A DNA stretch of 64,000 nucleotides from an uncultured Victivallales bacterium (GTDB lineage: Bacteria; Verrucomicrobiota; Lentisphaeria; Victivallales; UBA1829): assembly GCA_944390735.1 (NCBI GenBank), contig CALXRL010000094.1, forward strand, positions 1 to 64,000, in the 5' to 3' direction. Within the stretch, counting starts at the first letter, position 1, and every line of letters begins with the position of its first letter. Both the position numbers and the translations under genes were made by a program. Below the pieces are notes generated by a model. The model worked only from the letters and a program-made list of their open reading frames with translations. It ran no database searches and had not been told where the DNA came from. Shown in pieces: positions 34,204 to 43,104 of the stretch.

Positions 34204-36015
34204 ATGGGAAAACGCATTTTTTTTCAAATTTATCCCGGTTTTCTAATCATCATAGCCCTGACCATCATCCCGACCGCCTGGTTTGCAACCCGGATCTTCC
34301 AGGAGTTTCACATTGAAAATCTGCGGGACGAAGTTCTAATCCGCGCCAACATGATGAATGGACGCGTCGCTGCCGCCATCGGGAAAAAGGAGTTCCTGCA
34401 GACCTGCGAAGCCATTGCCGGAAGCGCCGGGGCCCGCGTGACCGTGATTGATCCCGGCGGAAAGGTCCTGTACGATTCGGAGGGCGATTATGCCTCCATG
34501 CCGGATCATTCCGTCGCGCGTCCGGAGATGAAGGCGGCTCTGGTCGACCATCGCAACGGGGTTGCCATCCGGTACAGTTCCACGCTGCTGAAGGACATGC
34601 TCTACGCCGCGGAGCCGCTTCTGGATGCAAATGGAAAACTGATCGGGGTGCTGCGCCTCTCTCTTCCGGTGGAAGCGGTGGACACCAACATCGGAAAACT
34701 GAATTTCAAACTTGGATTCTTCGCCTTTTTCCTTGCGGTGTTTTCCATGCTGCTGGGACTGCTGATCTCCCGCAGACTCAGCCGGCCGATTGAAAACATC
34801 CGTCGCGCGGTGGAGCTGATGGCCGGCGGCTCTCTGGATCGGAAGATTCATCCCTCCTCCAACATCGAGGAGATCAACGCTCTGGCGGACGCCGTCAATT
34901 CCATGGCCGTCCAGCTGAAACTTCGGATCAGCGACATCACGAGCCGCAAGAACGAGCTCGGAACGATTCTCTCCTCCATGCAGGAGGGGGTGATAGCCAT
35001 CGATTCCAGCTTCAACGTGATTATTGTGAACCGCTCCGCCGCGGAAATTCTGAATCTGGATATGGAATCGGCTTCCGGACGTTCCCTCTATGAGGTGCTG
35101 CGGAACCCGCGGATGCAGAAGTTCGCCGAGAATGTGCTTGCGTCCCGCGAATCCCGGGAAGAGGAGATGGAGGGAACGTTCGGCGAAAAGCGGATTCTCG
35201 TCATGCGCGGCTCCATCATGATCGACGAGGAGAGCGGAGAACCTTCCGGAGCTGTGATCGTGATCGGCGATGTGACAAGAATGCGCCGTCTTGAGGAGAT
35301 GCGCCGCGATTTCGTGGCGAATGTCTCCCATGAGATCAAAACGCCGGTCACCGCCATCAAAGTCTCGGTGGAGACGCTGGAGGAGGCCGGGAGCGATCTT
35401 CCGGAACCGCTGCGCAAATTTCTGCGGATCATCGAACGTCATGCGGACCGCCTGGCCGCACTGGTCGGCGATGTGCTCAGCATTTCCGCTCTGGAATCGA
35501 ATTCCTCCGAGCAGGGAATGCGCTTCTCGTTCCAGCGGGAGCGGCTGCTGGATATTCTGACGACGGCAAAGGAACTCTGCCGTTCCAAGGCCGAAGCCGC
35601 CGGAGTTGCGCTGGAGCTGGAGTGCTCTCCGGATCTTGCGGTCCGGGCCGACTCCTCTCTGCTGGAGCAGGCGGTGGTGAATCTGATCGACAATGCCGTG
35701 AAATACAGTCCGGCGGGAAGCAGCGTGACTGTTTCCGCCGTCTCCCGCGACGGTGGATCGATCGAGATCCGCGTGACGGACCATGGATGCGGCATCGACA
35801 AAAAAGAGCATGAACGCATTTTCGAGCGCTTCTACCGGGTCGACAAGGCGCGCAGCCGGAAACTCGGCGGAACGGGACTCGGACTTTCCATTGTGAAACA
35901 CATCGTTCTGGCTCACGGGGGAACGGTGCATGTCGAGTCCGAGCCGGGCAAGGGAGCCACGTTTGTGATTGAACTGCCTCCGCCGGGGGCCGCGGATGCG
36001 GAGCGGGAATCCTGA
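34204..36015 (+). CDS. phoR: Sensor histidine kinase, PhoR type
   Basis: A 603-residue membrane kinase. Two membrane helices (about 10-30 and 170-188) flank a sensor domain of roughly 140 residues exposed outside. A HAMP domain (about 190-245), PAS domain (about 252-360), the HisKA phosphorylation site His376 in NVSHEIKTPV, and the ATPase with N, G1 and G2 boxes (VNLIDNAVKYS, DHGCGI, GTGLGLSIVKH) follow. This is the PhoR/PnpS arrangement in low-phosphate systems. It is co-transcribed with the regulator and followed by a strong terminator. Confidence 0.85.
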   Translation: MGKRIFFQIYPGFLIIIALTIIPTAWFATRIFQEFHIENLRDEVLIRANMMNGRVAAAIGKKEFLQTCEAIAGSAGARVTVIDPGGKVLYDSEGDYASMPDHSVARPEMKAALVDHRNGVAIRYSSTLLKDMLYAAEPLLDANGKLIGVLRLSLPVEAVDTNIGKLNFKLGFFAFFLAVFSMLLGLLISRRLSRPIENIRRAVELMAGGSLDRKIHPSSNIEEINALADAVNSMAVQLKLRISDITSRKNELGTILSSMQEGVIAIDSSFNVIIVNRSAAEILNLDMESASGRSLYEVLRNPRMQKFAENVLASRESREEEMEGTFGEKRILVMRGSIMIDEESGEPSGAVIVIGDVTRMRRLEEMRRDFVANVSHEIKTPVTAIKVSVETLEEAGSDLPEPLRKFLRIIERHADRLAALVGDVLSISALESNSSEQGMRFSFQRERLLDILTTAKELCRSKAEAAGVALELECSPDLAVRADSSLLEQAVVNLIDNAVKYSPAGSSVTVSAVSRDGGSIEIRVTDHGCGIDKKEHERIFERFYRVDKARSRKLGGTGLGLSIVKHIVLAHGGTVHVESEPGKGATFVIELPPPGAADAERES

Positions 36016-36093
36016 CACGGGATTCCCGTTTCCGGACGCAGACAGCCGATGGTTCCGGCACGACAGGTCCAGCCTGTCGGCCGACAAAAAAAC

Positions 36094-36126
36094 GGGCGCC
36101 GTACCTCTGTGAGGGGTACGGCGCCC
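36094..36126. terminator. Strong bidirectional terminator between phoR and the sialate esterase gene
   Basis: A perfect 12-bp GC-rich stem (36094-36105 with 36115-36126) with a 9-base loop lies between two convergent genes. On the plus strand it is followed by CTGTTTTT and on the minus strand by CGTTTTTTT, so it can stop both transcripts. Confidence 0.85.
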
Positions 36127-36154
36127 GCTGTTTTTCCGGTGAAACGGAAGAGCG

Positions 36155-38254
36155 TTACTTGTATTGCGGCTTATCGGTGCGGAAGGGACTGGCGGCAAAG
36201 CCGTCCTTGTTGCAGAGATTCACGTCGCCGCGGTACTGAACCCAGGCGTAGCGGACGTTTCTGGGATCCTTGACTTTCGGGGAGGAGACCACGACCGTGT
36301 CGCCGTCGATCACGGCGTCGGCCCAGACATATTTTCCATCCTTGCCGGCGATGGCGAAGGCTCCGGGTTTTTTGCCGTCCTTGGTGGCGAGGCCCTTTCC
36401 GACGTTCGTGAAGAAGAGACGGATCTTTCCGTTTTCAATCTTCATGGACTTGAAGAGCGGTCCCTGCGAGACCTTTCCGCTGTGATAGGCGATTCGTTCC
36501 GCCTCCATGGCGAGCCGGTAGCCGACGGTCTGCTTGTCCGCCGGATGAATATCGGAATGATCTCCGATGTCCATGGCGACCGCCATTCCCGTGTTCGGCA
36601 GTTTGAGCATTTCCGCCTGAATTTCGCGGGTCAGCGCATACGGGACGCGATCCTGCGGAGCCTTGCGGGTCCAGTAGTCGTCCGCGAGGCGCTTTTTCGG
36701 CGTATGGGATTCAAATCCGGCAAGCTGCACGAGAAGGAACGGCATTTCCGGATTCTTCCACTGCGTTCTCCAGTCGTTGATGAGAATCTTGTGAAGCGGA
36801 TAGTAGTCGGCGCTTCCGGCGTTCGAACAGCCCTGGTACCAGATGATGCCGCGGATCGGATAGCGGGTCCACGGAGCAATCATGCTGTTGAAGAGGGTGG
36901 AGGGGTAACTCGCGGAGTTGACGCCGCCGGAGAGCATCGCCGGAGTCGAAGGACGGGGACCGAGCTTCTTCATGTCCGCGGCGAATTCCAGTTTGAATTT
37001 CCATCCGCTGTCGGGCAGCGCGATGCGTGCGGCCTTGCCCTGTTTCAGCGTGACGAAGCGTTCCTTTTCTCCGCCCATGAGACCGCCGTTGCTGAAATGG
37101 TCCGCCACGCGGACGGCGATCACGTTTCTGCCGGCCTTCACCAGTTTCCCGGGGACAAGATAGCAGCGTTTTTTCGCCCAGTACCCTTCGGTGTCGGGTC
37201 CGGTTTCTCCGACTTTGGTTCCATTGAAGAAGGTTTCGTCGCAGTCATCGACCGCGCCGAGATTCAGGAGGAGATCCTTTCCCGCCCAGTCCGCGGGGAG
37301 ATTGACACTGTGACGGAACCAGCCGATTCCGTCGACGTCCGTCGGGATTCCGCCGGGCAGGACGGCCTTTGCCCATTTGCTGTCATCGCAGGAGGGATTT
37401 TTCCACTCGTTCGCCTTTGCCGTCGCAGCCGGATTGGTGGAGTGGAAGGCTTTGATCCACTTGTTGAATTTCACCTGATATTCCGCCTGAGCCTTTTTGA
37501 GCTTCTGCTCCTGCTCCCGGGAGGGGGTGCGCGCGGCTTTCACAAGATTTGCTTCGTTGCGTCCGGCGGCAATGTAGGCGGCTTCGGAGATCCAGGGCTC
37601 GATCCGGGTTCCGCCCCAGGAGGCGTTGATCAGACCGATCGGCACGTTCAGATCCCGGTTGAGCTGACGGCCGAAGAAGTAGCCTGCCGCCGAGAATTTG
37701 CGCACTGTCTCCGGCGTGCAGAGCGTCCAGTTTCCTTTCGTCTCCTTCTGAATGTAGCCCGGCGACCGCGTGAGCGGAACCGCAAAGAGCCGGATCGTCG
37801 GATGATTTCCGTTCTTCACCTCCTGCTGCGCGTTTTTGACCTGCCAGAACTGGCCTCCCATCACGGGCATCTGCATGTTCGACTGACCGCTGCAGAGCCA
37901 GACTTCGCCGAAGAGAATGTCGTCAAACACCTCTTTTTTCCCATCTTTTCCGCTGACTTCCAGAACATAGGGACCGCCGGCCTCCATCGCGGGAAAGACG
38001 GCTTTCCATTCGCCGTTTCTGTCCGCTTCCGCGTAGACGCTTTTTCCGGCCAGGGTCGCTTTCACAACCTTTCCGGGTTCCGCTGTTCCGGAGATGGTCA
38101 CAGGAGTCTCCCTCTGCAGAACCATGTGGGAGCCGAACACCTTGTGAACCGTGAAGTTCCCCGCCATCTTTTCCGGCGGGACCGAAGTGCAGCACGCGGA
38201 CATGGCGAGCGCCATCGCGGCCGCGGCGAAAATCGCCGTCATTCTTTTTTTCAT
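36155..38254 (-). CDS. Sialate O-acetylesterase-like lipoprotein or secreted enzyme
   Basis: A 699-residue exported enzyme of the SGNH-type sialate O-acetylesterase family. A signal sequence with Cys21 (AMSACC) suggests lipoprotein anchoring, though the lipobox is not ideal. The catalytic Ser125 is in WLCSGQSNMQMPV, and the Asp-His pair in HSDIHPADKQ. A beta-sandwich insertion (about 300-440) with WFRHSVNLPADWAGKDLLLNLG resembles the jelly-roll domain often found in this family. It should remove O-acetyl groups from sialic acids or other sugars outside the cell. It is the last gene of the pseudopilin/glycosidase cluster, 267 bp beyond the second pseudopilin. Confidence 0.88.
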   Translation of the reverse strand: MKKRMTAIFAAAAMALAMSACCTSVPPEKMAGNFTVHKVFGSHMVLQRETPVTISGTAEPGKVVKATLAGKSVYAEADRNGEWKAVFPAMEAGGPYVLEVSGKDGKKEVFDDILFGEVWLCSGQSNMQMPVMGGQFWQVKNAQQEVKNGNHPTIRLFAVPLTRSPGYIQKETKGNWTLCTPETVRKFSAAGYFFGRQLNRDLNVPIGLINASWGGTRIEPWISEAAYIAAGRNEANLVKAARTPSREQEQKLKKAQAEYQVKFNKWIKAFHSTNPAATAKANEWKNPSCDDSKWAKAVLPGGIPTDVDGIGWFRHSVNLPADWAGKDLLLNLGAVDDCDETFFNGTKVGETGPDTEGYWAKKRCYLVPGKLVKAGRNVIAVRVADHFSNGGLMGGEKERFVTLKQGKAARIALPDSGWKFKLEFAADMKKLGPRPSTPAMLSGGVNSASYPSTLFNSMIAPWTRYPIRGIIWYQGCSNAGSADYYPLHKILINDWRTQWKNPEMPFLLVQLAGFESHTPKKRLADDYWTRKAPQDRVPYALTREIQAEMLKLPNTGMAVAMDIGDHSDIHPADKQTVGYRLAMEAERIAYHSGKVSQGPLFKSMKIENGKIRLFFTNVGKGLATKDGKKPGAFAIAGKDGKYVWADAVIDGDTVVVSSPKVKDPRNVRYAWVQYRGDVNLCNKDGFAASPFRTDKPQYK

Positions 38255-38521
38255 GCTGGTTTCCTTTGATAATCGTTGCTGTCCCTTGAAGATCGAATAA
38301 AAATAGTGTAGCACCGAATTTCCATTTTGCCAGCATTGGATTCTGCTTTTCGGGGAAAAAAACGGAGCCGGAGGTCCGCTGCTCCGGCGGAAATCCGCCG
38401 CCTCCGGAAAGCCGAAGGCGGAACGGGGAGGGGAGCCTCCGAGGAGGAAAACAGGGCTGCTCCGGCTTTCCGAACGCTCCTGCGCGGGAAGGCCGGAGAG
38501 GGAAACGGGGAAAGCGGAAAA
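38255..38521. other. Gap with hairpins between pseudopilin and sialate esterase genes
   Basis: No gene is seen. A GGCGGAAATCCGCC stem (about 38388-38401) and a longer GGAAGGCCGGAG / CTCCGGCTTTCC pairing (about 38459-38501) are present but lack U tracts. No convincing promoter was found for the esterase gene, so it may be read from the upstream operon. Confidence 0.4.
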
Positions 38522-39259
38522 TCAGGGATCCTGAATGGTTTCCAGCTTGTAGGGACTGGTTTCGTACTGTTTTTCCCAGTGTTTCTTTGCAGCGGCATGA
38601 CCGTCCGCGAAAAGGAAGTTCGCATAGAGCTGATGGACCGCGCCGACCCGTTCCCCGTAGTCGATGTAGACGATGCTGCCCAGTGCCGACGAGGCCCGGC
38701 CGCAGACCGGAGCCGCCATGACGGCAATTGCCGGATTCCGGTCCGCGATCAGATAGGTGGAGGCGCTTCTCGCGATGCGGGAAATGCGCGGCGGAGGCGT
38801 TTCGTTGACGACTTCGAACATCGGGCGGAACATGCAGTAGCTTCTTGGCGGCAGGAAGCGTCTTGCATTTGCCGCCGGATCCTCCAGAATCACATTGTCC
38901 TCGGGACAGTGAAAGGGTTTCCAGGAAGGTCCGTATGCCTCCCGGAACGTCGATTCCGAAACGCGGAGTGCCGCATTCATGAAGCGCGTTCCATAGGCGA
39001 AATCCCAGTGGTAGAGCGACTGCCCCCATGACATGCCGGAGGCGTTGTTGTTCATCGGCGGCGCGATGAACTCGTCGAAGGTTGCCGCATACTGCATCGC
39101 CGCCATGCCGATCTGCTTGAGATTGGAGGTGCAGTTGATCTTTCTTGCCGACGCCTGCGCCGAGTTCAGCGCGGGCAGCAGAAGCGCGGCCAGGATCGCG
39201 ATGATCGCAATGACGATGAGGAGTTCCAGCAGTGTGAATTTGCGTTTTCTTTCCATCAT
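38522..39259 (-). CDS. Prepilin-type (pseudopilin) protein, H-X9-DG family
   Basis: A 245-residue protein beginning with a basic leader and [25 protein letters not shown]-type helix (seen as FTLLELL followed by an isoleucine-rich stretch). Phe+1 and Glu+5 are present but the preceding residue is Lys rather than Gly. The C-terminal His-x9-Asp-Gly motif is [12 protein letters not shown]. Two Met codons (39259, 39256) are possible starts. It lies 24 bp downstream of the 1067-residue glycosidase-like gene and is the second pseudopilin of this cluster, at the opposite end from the first. Confidence 0.85.
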   Translation of the reverse strand: MMERKRKFTLLELLIVIAIIAILAALLLPALNSAQASARKINCTSNLKQIGMAAMQYAATFDEFIAPPMNNNASGMSWGQSLYHWDFAYGTRFMNAALRVSESTFREAYGPSWKPFHCPEDNVILEDPAANARRFLPPRSYCMFRPMFEVVNETPPPRISRIARSASTYLIADRNPAIAVMAAPVCGRASSALGSIVYIDYGERVGAVHQLYANFLFADGHAAAKKHWEKQYETSPYKLETIQDP

Positions 39260-39283
39260 GATTCGCTTCCTTTCCTGATTTCG

Positions 39284-42200
39284 TTACGGATTCAGAACCA
39301 GCGACTGTTTCAGCGTCTCCGCCGGCACCGGGGCTTCCAGATAGGTCACCAGTCCGTCGTACCGGACCGGGAAGCGCAGCGGATTGCCGTAGAGATCCGA
39401 GGCGGATGCGTTCGGAAGCGTGCAGGACACCTTCCGGTCGCGGATGTCGTTCTTCCCGGAGAGAACGGCGACGGACGTTTTCCCGTCGGAGAACACATAG
39501 GCGCCGAATCCGGGCTCCAGGATCCGGGTTCCCGCATACTTCTTGTCCTCCAGACGCGAGGTCAGCGCCGAATGTCCCGCCAGCATCGGTCCCGGATATC
39601 CGTCCGCATTCACCATCACACGGAGGCGCGCACGCTCCACAAGGTTTCTGTTCCCGTGCATCGAATAGACAAACACCCGTTTCACTCCGATCGCCAGAAG
39701 AGAAAGATGCAGCCGCGCATTGCGGTCCGCCAGCCAGTGATAATCCTCTTTTCCCTCCCACGGGATCGTGTGCTTCAGAAGTCCGATATAGCGGCATTCG
39801 CTGCTGCCGGCGCTTTCCGGCGAACCCTGTCCTTCGGTCATGTAGATCGGCTTGGAGATTCTGCCGCCCTCCTTTTCCGCGATGGCGCCGAAGGCGCTCT
39901 GCCACGCTTCCCGGGCGTAATCGTCGTTCGGATAGCCGAGAAGACGGCCCGCGTAGAAGTGATAGTCGAGCGCGTCGCATTTTTTCATGCCGCCGGCGTC
40001 ATAGACCCGTTCCGACCAGCGGTTCGGATCGAATCCGCGCGTATTGAAGCCGCAGACCACTGCGTCCGGATTGACCTCCTTGACCGCGTCGTAAGCGGCC
40101 GCACTCAAGGCGGCGTACTGTTCGGGAGCGTCCGGAGCGCTCCAGTATCGGGAGGGATTCTTCTTCCCCGTCTTGTCGTATCCGAAGGCGAAGAACGGCG
40201 CATACCACGGCTCGTTCCAGAGGAACCATTCGTCGATGACGCCCCGGTAGCGTTGGGCAACGGTGCGGGCGTAGCGGGCGAACTCCTCCGGCCGGCGGGG
40301 CGCGAAATAGTTCTTGAAGTATCCGGAGTCGCAGCGGATCACCGGATCAAAATAGCTGGCCCATTCCGGTGCGGTTCCGAGCTCCCCGAGCAGACGCAGT
40401 CCGACGTTCCGATACGCCATCAGCTCCTTGTCCCGGAAGATCCATTTCCCTTTTTCCGGTTCCAGAAACGCCCAGCCGATCAGGAAGAGTCCTGCATCGT
40501 GCAGACGCGCCCAGTTCGCACCGGACGCCTTCGCCGCCAGCAGCGATTCCCTCTGCGGCACCACATGCACGCCGAAGGGGGAGTCGGGCGCATCCTTGTT
40601 CCAGTAGCGCGGCCGGACCACACGGGTCGCGACCATCTCGTTGACCGGAGAGAGCGCCTTCCCGTTCCCGAACAGCTGAACTTCCACCCGGAACTGACCG
40701 AGAGGCCGTTTCGGAAAACAATCATAGCGGAGGAGTCCGCTTCGATTCCCCTCCGTCACCGGAACGGGCGGAAGCTGGACGCGATCCCCGTACAGATTCG
40801 TGACCGATGCCCGAAGCTCCGCTTCTTTCGGCAGCTTGCCCGATACGTAATACTTCAGTTCCGCCTTCTCGTCCGGGAACTGGATCCGCGCTTCCGAGGC
40901 CGAGGAGTCCGGAAAGGCCAGGGAGACCTCGTTCCGCATCATCGGCCGGTATCCCTTTTCCGACTCCGGGGCAACCCGGAACGCATCCATCCAGATCGTT
41001 CCGCTTCCCCGAATGTGGATCGCGAAAGCCGGGGCGTCTTCCGGCGGATCAAACGGCACTTCGATCCTGGTCCATTCCGGTCCCGCCTGGAAGCGTGTCC
41101 GGTTCAGCGGCACGTAGCTCTTCTTTTCCGTGATGACTTCCGCAACGAAACTTCCGCTTCCGCGGACGGCGAACGACGCACTGTGCCGGAGATTCGGATT
41201 GCCCACATTGAACGGTTCCGAATAGAGTCCGATGTTCCGCCCCGGTTCGGATGCCGCTTTCAGCGCCGCTTCTCCGGAGGGCCCCCGGACGGCGGAATCC
41301 GGTTCGATGCGTCCGTCTTTCCCGATGTTGTTCCAGGAGCCCATGGACTCCTGCGTCCAGCCGCTCTGGAGACCGAGCGGAAGACGGCTGTTGCGCAGAA
41401 AGTTGACCAGTTTCGCATCAGGCCGTTTCGTGACGATTTCTCCATCGGAAAGCTCTTCCAGCAGCAGCGATCCGAGATCCAGTTCTCCGGTTCCGCGGAT
41501 CGTCAGAAACAGCGCGGAGGGGCCGGGAATGCTCCGGTCGACTGCAAAGGTCAGAGTCTGTGTTTTCCATCCGGAGGAGCCGTTCGCGCTGGCATAGGCA
41601 AGAAGCGTGTACGGAGAGGCGATCTGCCGCAGGGAGAAGGCGAGCGGTTCGCCGGTCCGGTTGTCGCCGGTGAAGGTCAGGCGGTAATACCGTCCCGCTT
41701 CCAGAGCTTGCAGGGGGGCCTGAAACTGGGCGCCTGCGCCGTTCACGTGGAAGCGGAGGAACCGTTCCGTTCCCCGTTTTCCGGGCTCCGTGGAGACCTC
41801 GGCGCGGATGAAGTGCGTGTAGTCCTCCTTCCAGTTCTCCGGAAGACCGCCCCGGAAGGAGCCTTTTCCCGCGGCGGTCAGGGAAGCGCCTGTCGCGGAA
41901 AAGTCCGTGGAGAGCAGAACTTTGTTTTCCCTGTCCGCCTCTTCCAGACGGATGCTCCGCACGTCGAATTCCCCGTTCCCCCGCAGGGAGAGGAACAGAA
42001 CAAGGGTCGGATCGGGATCCTGATCAAACTGAAAGGTCTTTGTCCAGGTCTTCCACCGGCCGGAAGCGGGAACAGGGAGGGTGGCCCACACCTTGTAGGG
42101 CTTCCCCGCCCGAAGAAGAACCGATGCCATTCCGTCACTTTTGTTCCGGATGACCGCCGTCAGACGGTACGGACAGTCCTTCTTCAATTTCGGCAGCTCG

Positions 42201-42487
42201 GTATAATACTGACTTCCGGCGCCGGTAAGTTTGAATTTCAGATAGTCTCCGGCGGAATCCCGGACCACTTCGGTTTTCGTGTCGGATTTCTGCCAGGAGG
42301 CTCCGTTTTCCCGCCAGGTTTTCGGAAGGGGGCCGTGAAAGGTGCCGAATCCTTTTGTCCGGTAGTCCAGATGGAGTTCCCTTCCGTTCCGGGAAAAGTC
42401 GGTTTCCGAGAGGACGGTTCCTCCGGAAAGAAGAGCGGAGAGGAGCATCAGAACTCCTCCCAGCATAAGAATGGATCGCGTTTTCAT
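39284..42487 (-). CDS. Large secreted glycoside hydrolase-like protein with N-terminal sugar-binding-like repeats
   Basis: A 1067-residue exported protein. After a signal peptide (about 1-25) come two related beta-sandwich-like units (about 27-185 and 190-345), each starting with an (L)S-TDF-x(2)-G pattern and ending in an RxxxLEE strand, then a third less similar unit (about 365-530) and a linker. The C-terminal half is a TIM-barrel of clan GH-A type: acid/base Glu759 in WFLWNEPW and candidate nucleophile Glu885 in YMTEGQGS. Related enzymes are GH39/GH5-like; the exact family and substrate are uncertain. It is in the middle of a five-gene operon. Confidence 0.75.
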   Translation of the reverse strand: MKTRSILMLGGVLMLLSALLSGGTVLSETDFSRNGRELHLDYRTKGFGTFHGPLPKTWRENGASWQKSDTKTEVVRDSAGDYLKFKLTGAGSQYYTELPKLKKDCPYRLTAVIRNKSDGMASVLLRAGKPYKVWATLPVPASGRWKTWTKTFQFDQDPDPTLVLFLSLRGNGEFDVRSIRLEEADRENKVLLSTDFSATGASLTAAGKGSFRGGLPENWKEDYTHFIRAEVSTEPGKRGTERFLRFHVNGAGAQFQAPLQALEAGRYYRLTFTGDNRTGEPLAFSLRQIASPYTLLAYASANGSSGWKTQTLTFAVDRSIPGPSALFLTIRGTGELDLGSLLLEELSDGEIVTKRPDAKLVNFLRNSRLPLGLQSGWTQESMGSWNNIGKDGRIEPDSAVRGPSGEAALKAASEPGRNIGLYSEPFNVGNPNLRHSASFAVRGSGSFVAEVITEKKSYVPLNRTRFQAGPEWTRIEVPFDPPEDAPAFAIHIRGSGTIWMDAFRVAPESEKGYRPMMRNEVSLAFPDSSASEARIQFPDEKAELKYYVSGKLPKEAELRASVTNLYGDRVQLPPVPVTEGNRSGLLRYDCFPKRPLGQFRVEVQLFGNGKALSPVNEMVATRVVRPRYWNKDAPDSPFGVHVVPQRESLLAAKASGANWARLHDAGLFLIGWAFLEPEKGKWIFRDKELMAYRNVGLRLLGELGTAPEWASYFDPVIRCDSGYFKNYFAPRRPEEFARYARTVAQRYRGVIDEWFLWNEPWYAPFFAFGYDKTGKKNPSRYWSAPDAPEQYAALSAAAYDAVKEVNPDAVVCGFNTRGFDPNRWSERVYDAGGMKKCDALDYHFYAGRLLGYPNDDYAREAWQSAFGAIAEKEGGRISKPIYMTEGQGSPESAGSSECRYIGLLKHTIPWEGKEDYHWLADRNARLHLSLLAIGVKRVFVYSMHGNRNLVERARLRVMVNADGYPGPMLAGHSALTSRLEDKKYAGTRILEPGFGAYVFSDGKTSVAVLSGKNDIRDRKVSCTLPNASASDLYGNPLRFPVRYDGLVTYLEAPVPAETLKQSLVLNP

Positions 42488-42508
42488 AAGGTCCTGCGCA
42501 CTCTTCGC

Positions 42509-43090
42509 TTATTTTTTCGCGGAGGACGGAGGAAGGGGGCCGACCTCTTCCAGACGGATGCTCCGCACATCGGTTTCGCCGTTTCCGTTGAGCAGCAGAA
42601 ACAGGGTAATGGTCGGATCGGGCTCCTCCGTGAACTGGAAGGTCCGCGTCAGGGTCTGCCACTCCTGCGAGACGGGAACGGGGAGGGTCTGCCAGACTTT
42701 GTAGGGTTTTCCCGCGCGCAGAATCACGGAGCCCGGTTTGTCGCCCTTGTTCCGGATGACCGCCGTCAGACGGTACGGACAGTTCTTCTTCAGTTTCGGC
42801 AGCGGGGTAAAATACTGCGATCCTTTTCCGGAAACGGAGAATTTCAGATAGTCGCCGGAAGGATCCTTCACGATTTTCGTCGTGGCGTCGCTCTTTTTCC
42901 AGGCGGCTCCGTTTTCATGCCAGTTTTTAGGGAGAAATCCGTGAAAGGTGCCGAAGCCTTTGGCGCGGTAGTCAAAGTTCATGACTTTTCCGTTCCGGGT
43001 GAAATCCGTTTCGGAGATCACGGGTCCGCCGATGACGGAAAACGAGAGGAGCAGCACGGCTCCCAGAGGGAGAATGTGTTGTGGTTTCAT
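42509..43090 (-). CDS. Secreted stand-alone copy of the N-terminal domain of the neighbouring hydrolase
   Basis: A 193-residue exported protein: signal peptide of about 22 residues, then one domain. It matches residues about 25-185 of the 1067-residue neighbour closely (both have RAKGFGTFHG/RTKGFGTFHG, CPYRLTAVIRNK, RAGKPYKVW, DVRSIRLEE) and stops just after that domain with PLPPSSAKK. It has a proper start and an intact 20-bp spacing to the next gene, so it looks like a real gene made by partial duplication rather than a broken hydrolase. A carbohydrate-binding role is inferred from the shared position in the hydrolase. Confidence 0.75.
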   Translation of the reverse strand: MKPQHILPLGAVLLLSFSVIGGPVISETDFTRNGKVMNFDYRAKGFGTFHGFLPKNWHENGAAWKKSDATTKIVKDPSGDYLKFSVSGKGSQYFTPLPKLKKNCPYRLTAVIRNKGDKPGSVILRAGKPYKVWQTLPVPVSQEWQTLTRTFQFTEEPDPTITLFLLLNGNGETDVRSIRLEEVGPLPPSSAKK

Positions 43091-43104
43091 TCTTCTGCCT
43101 TTCT

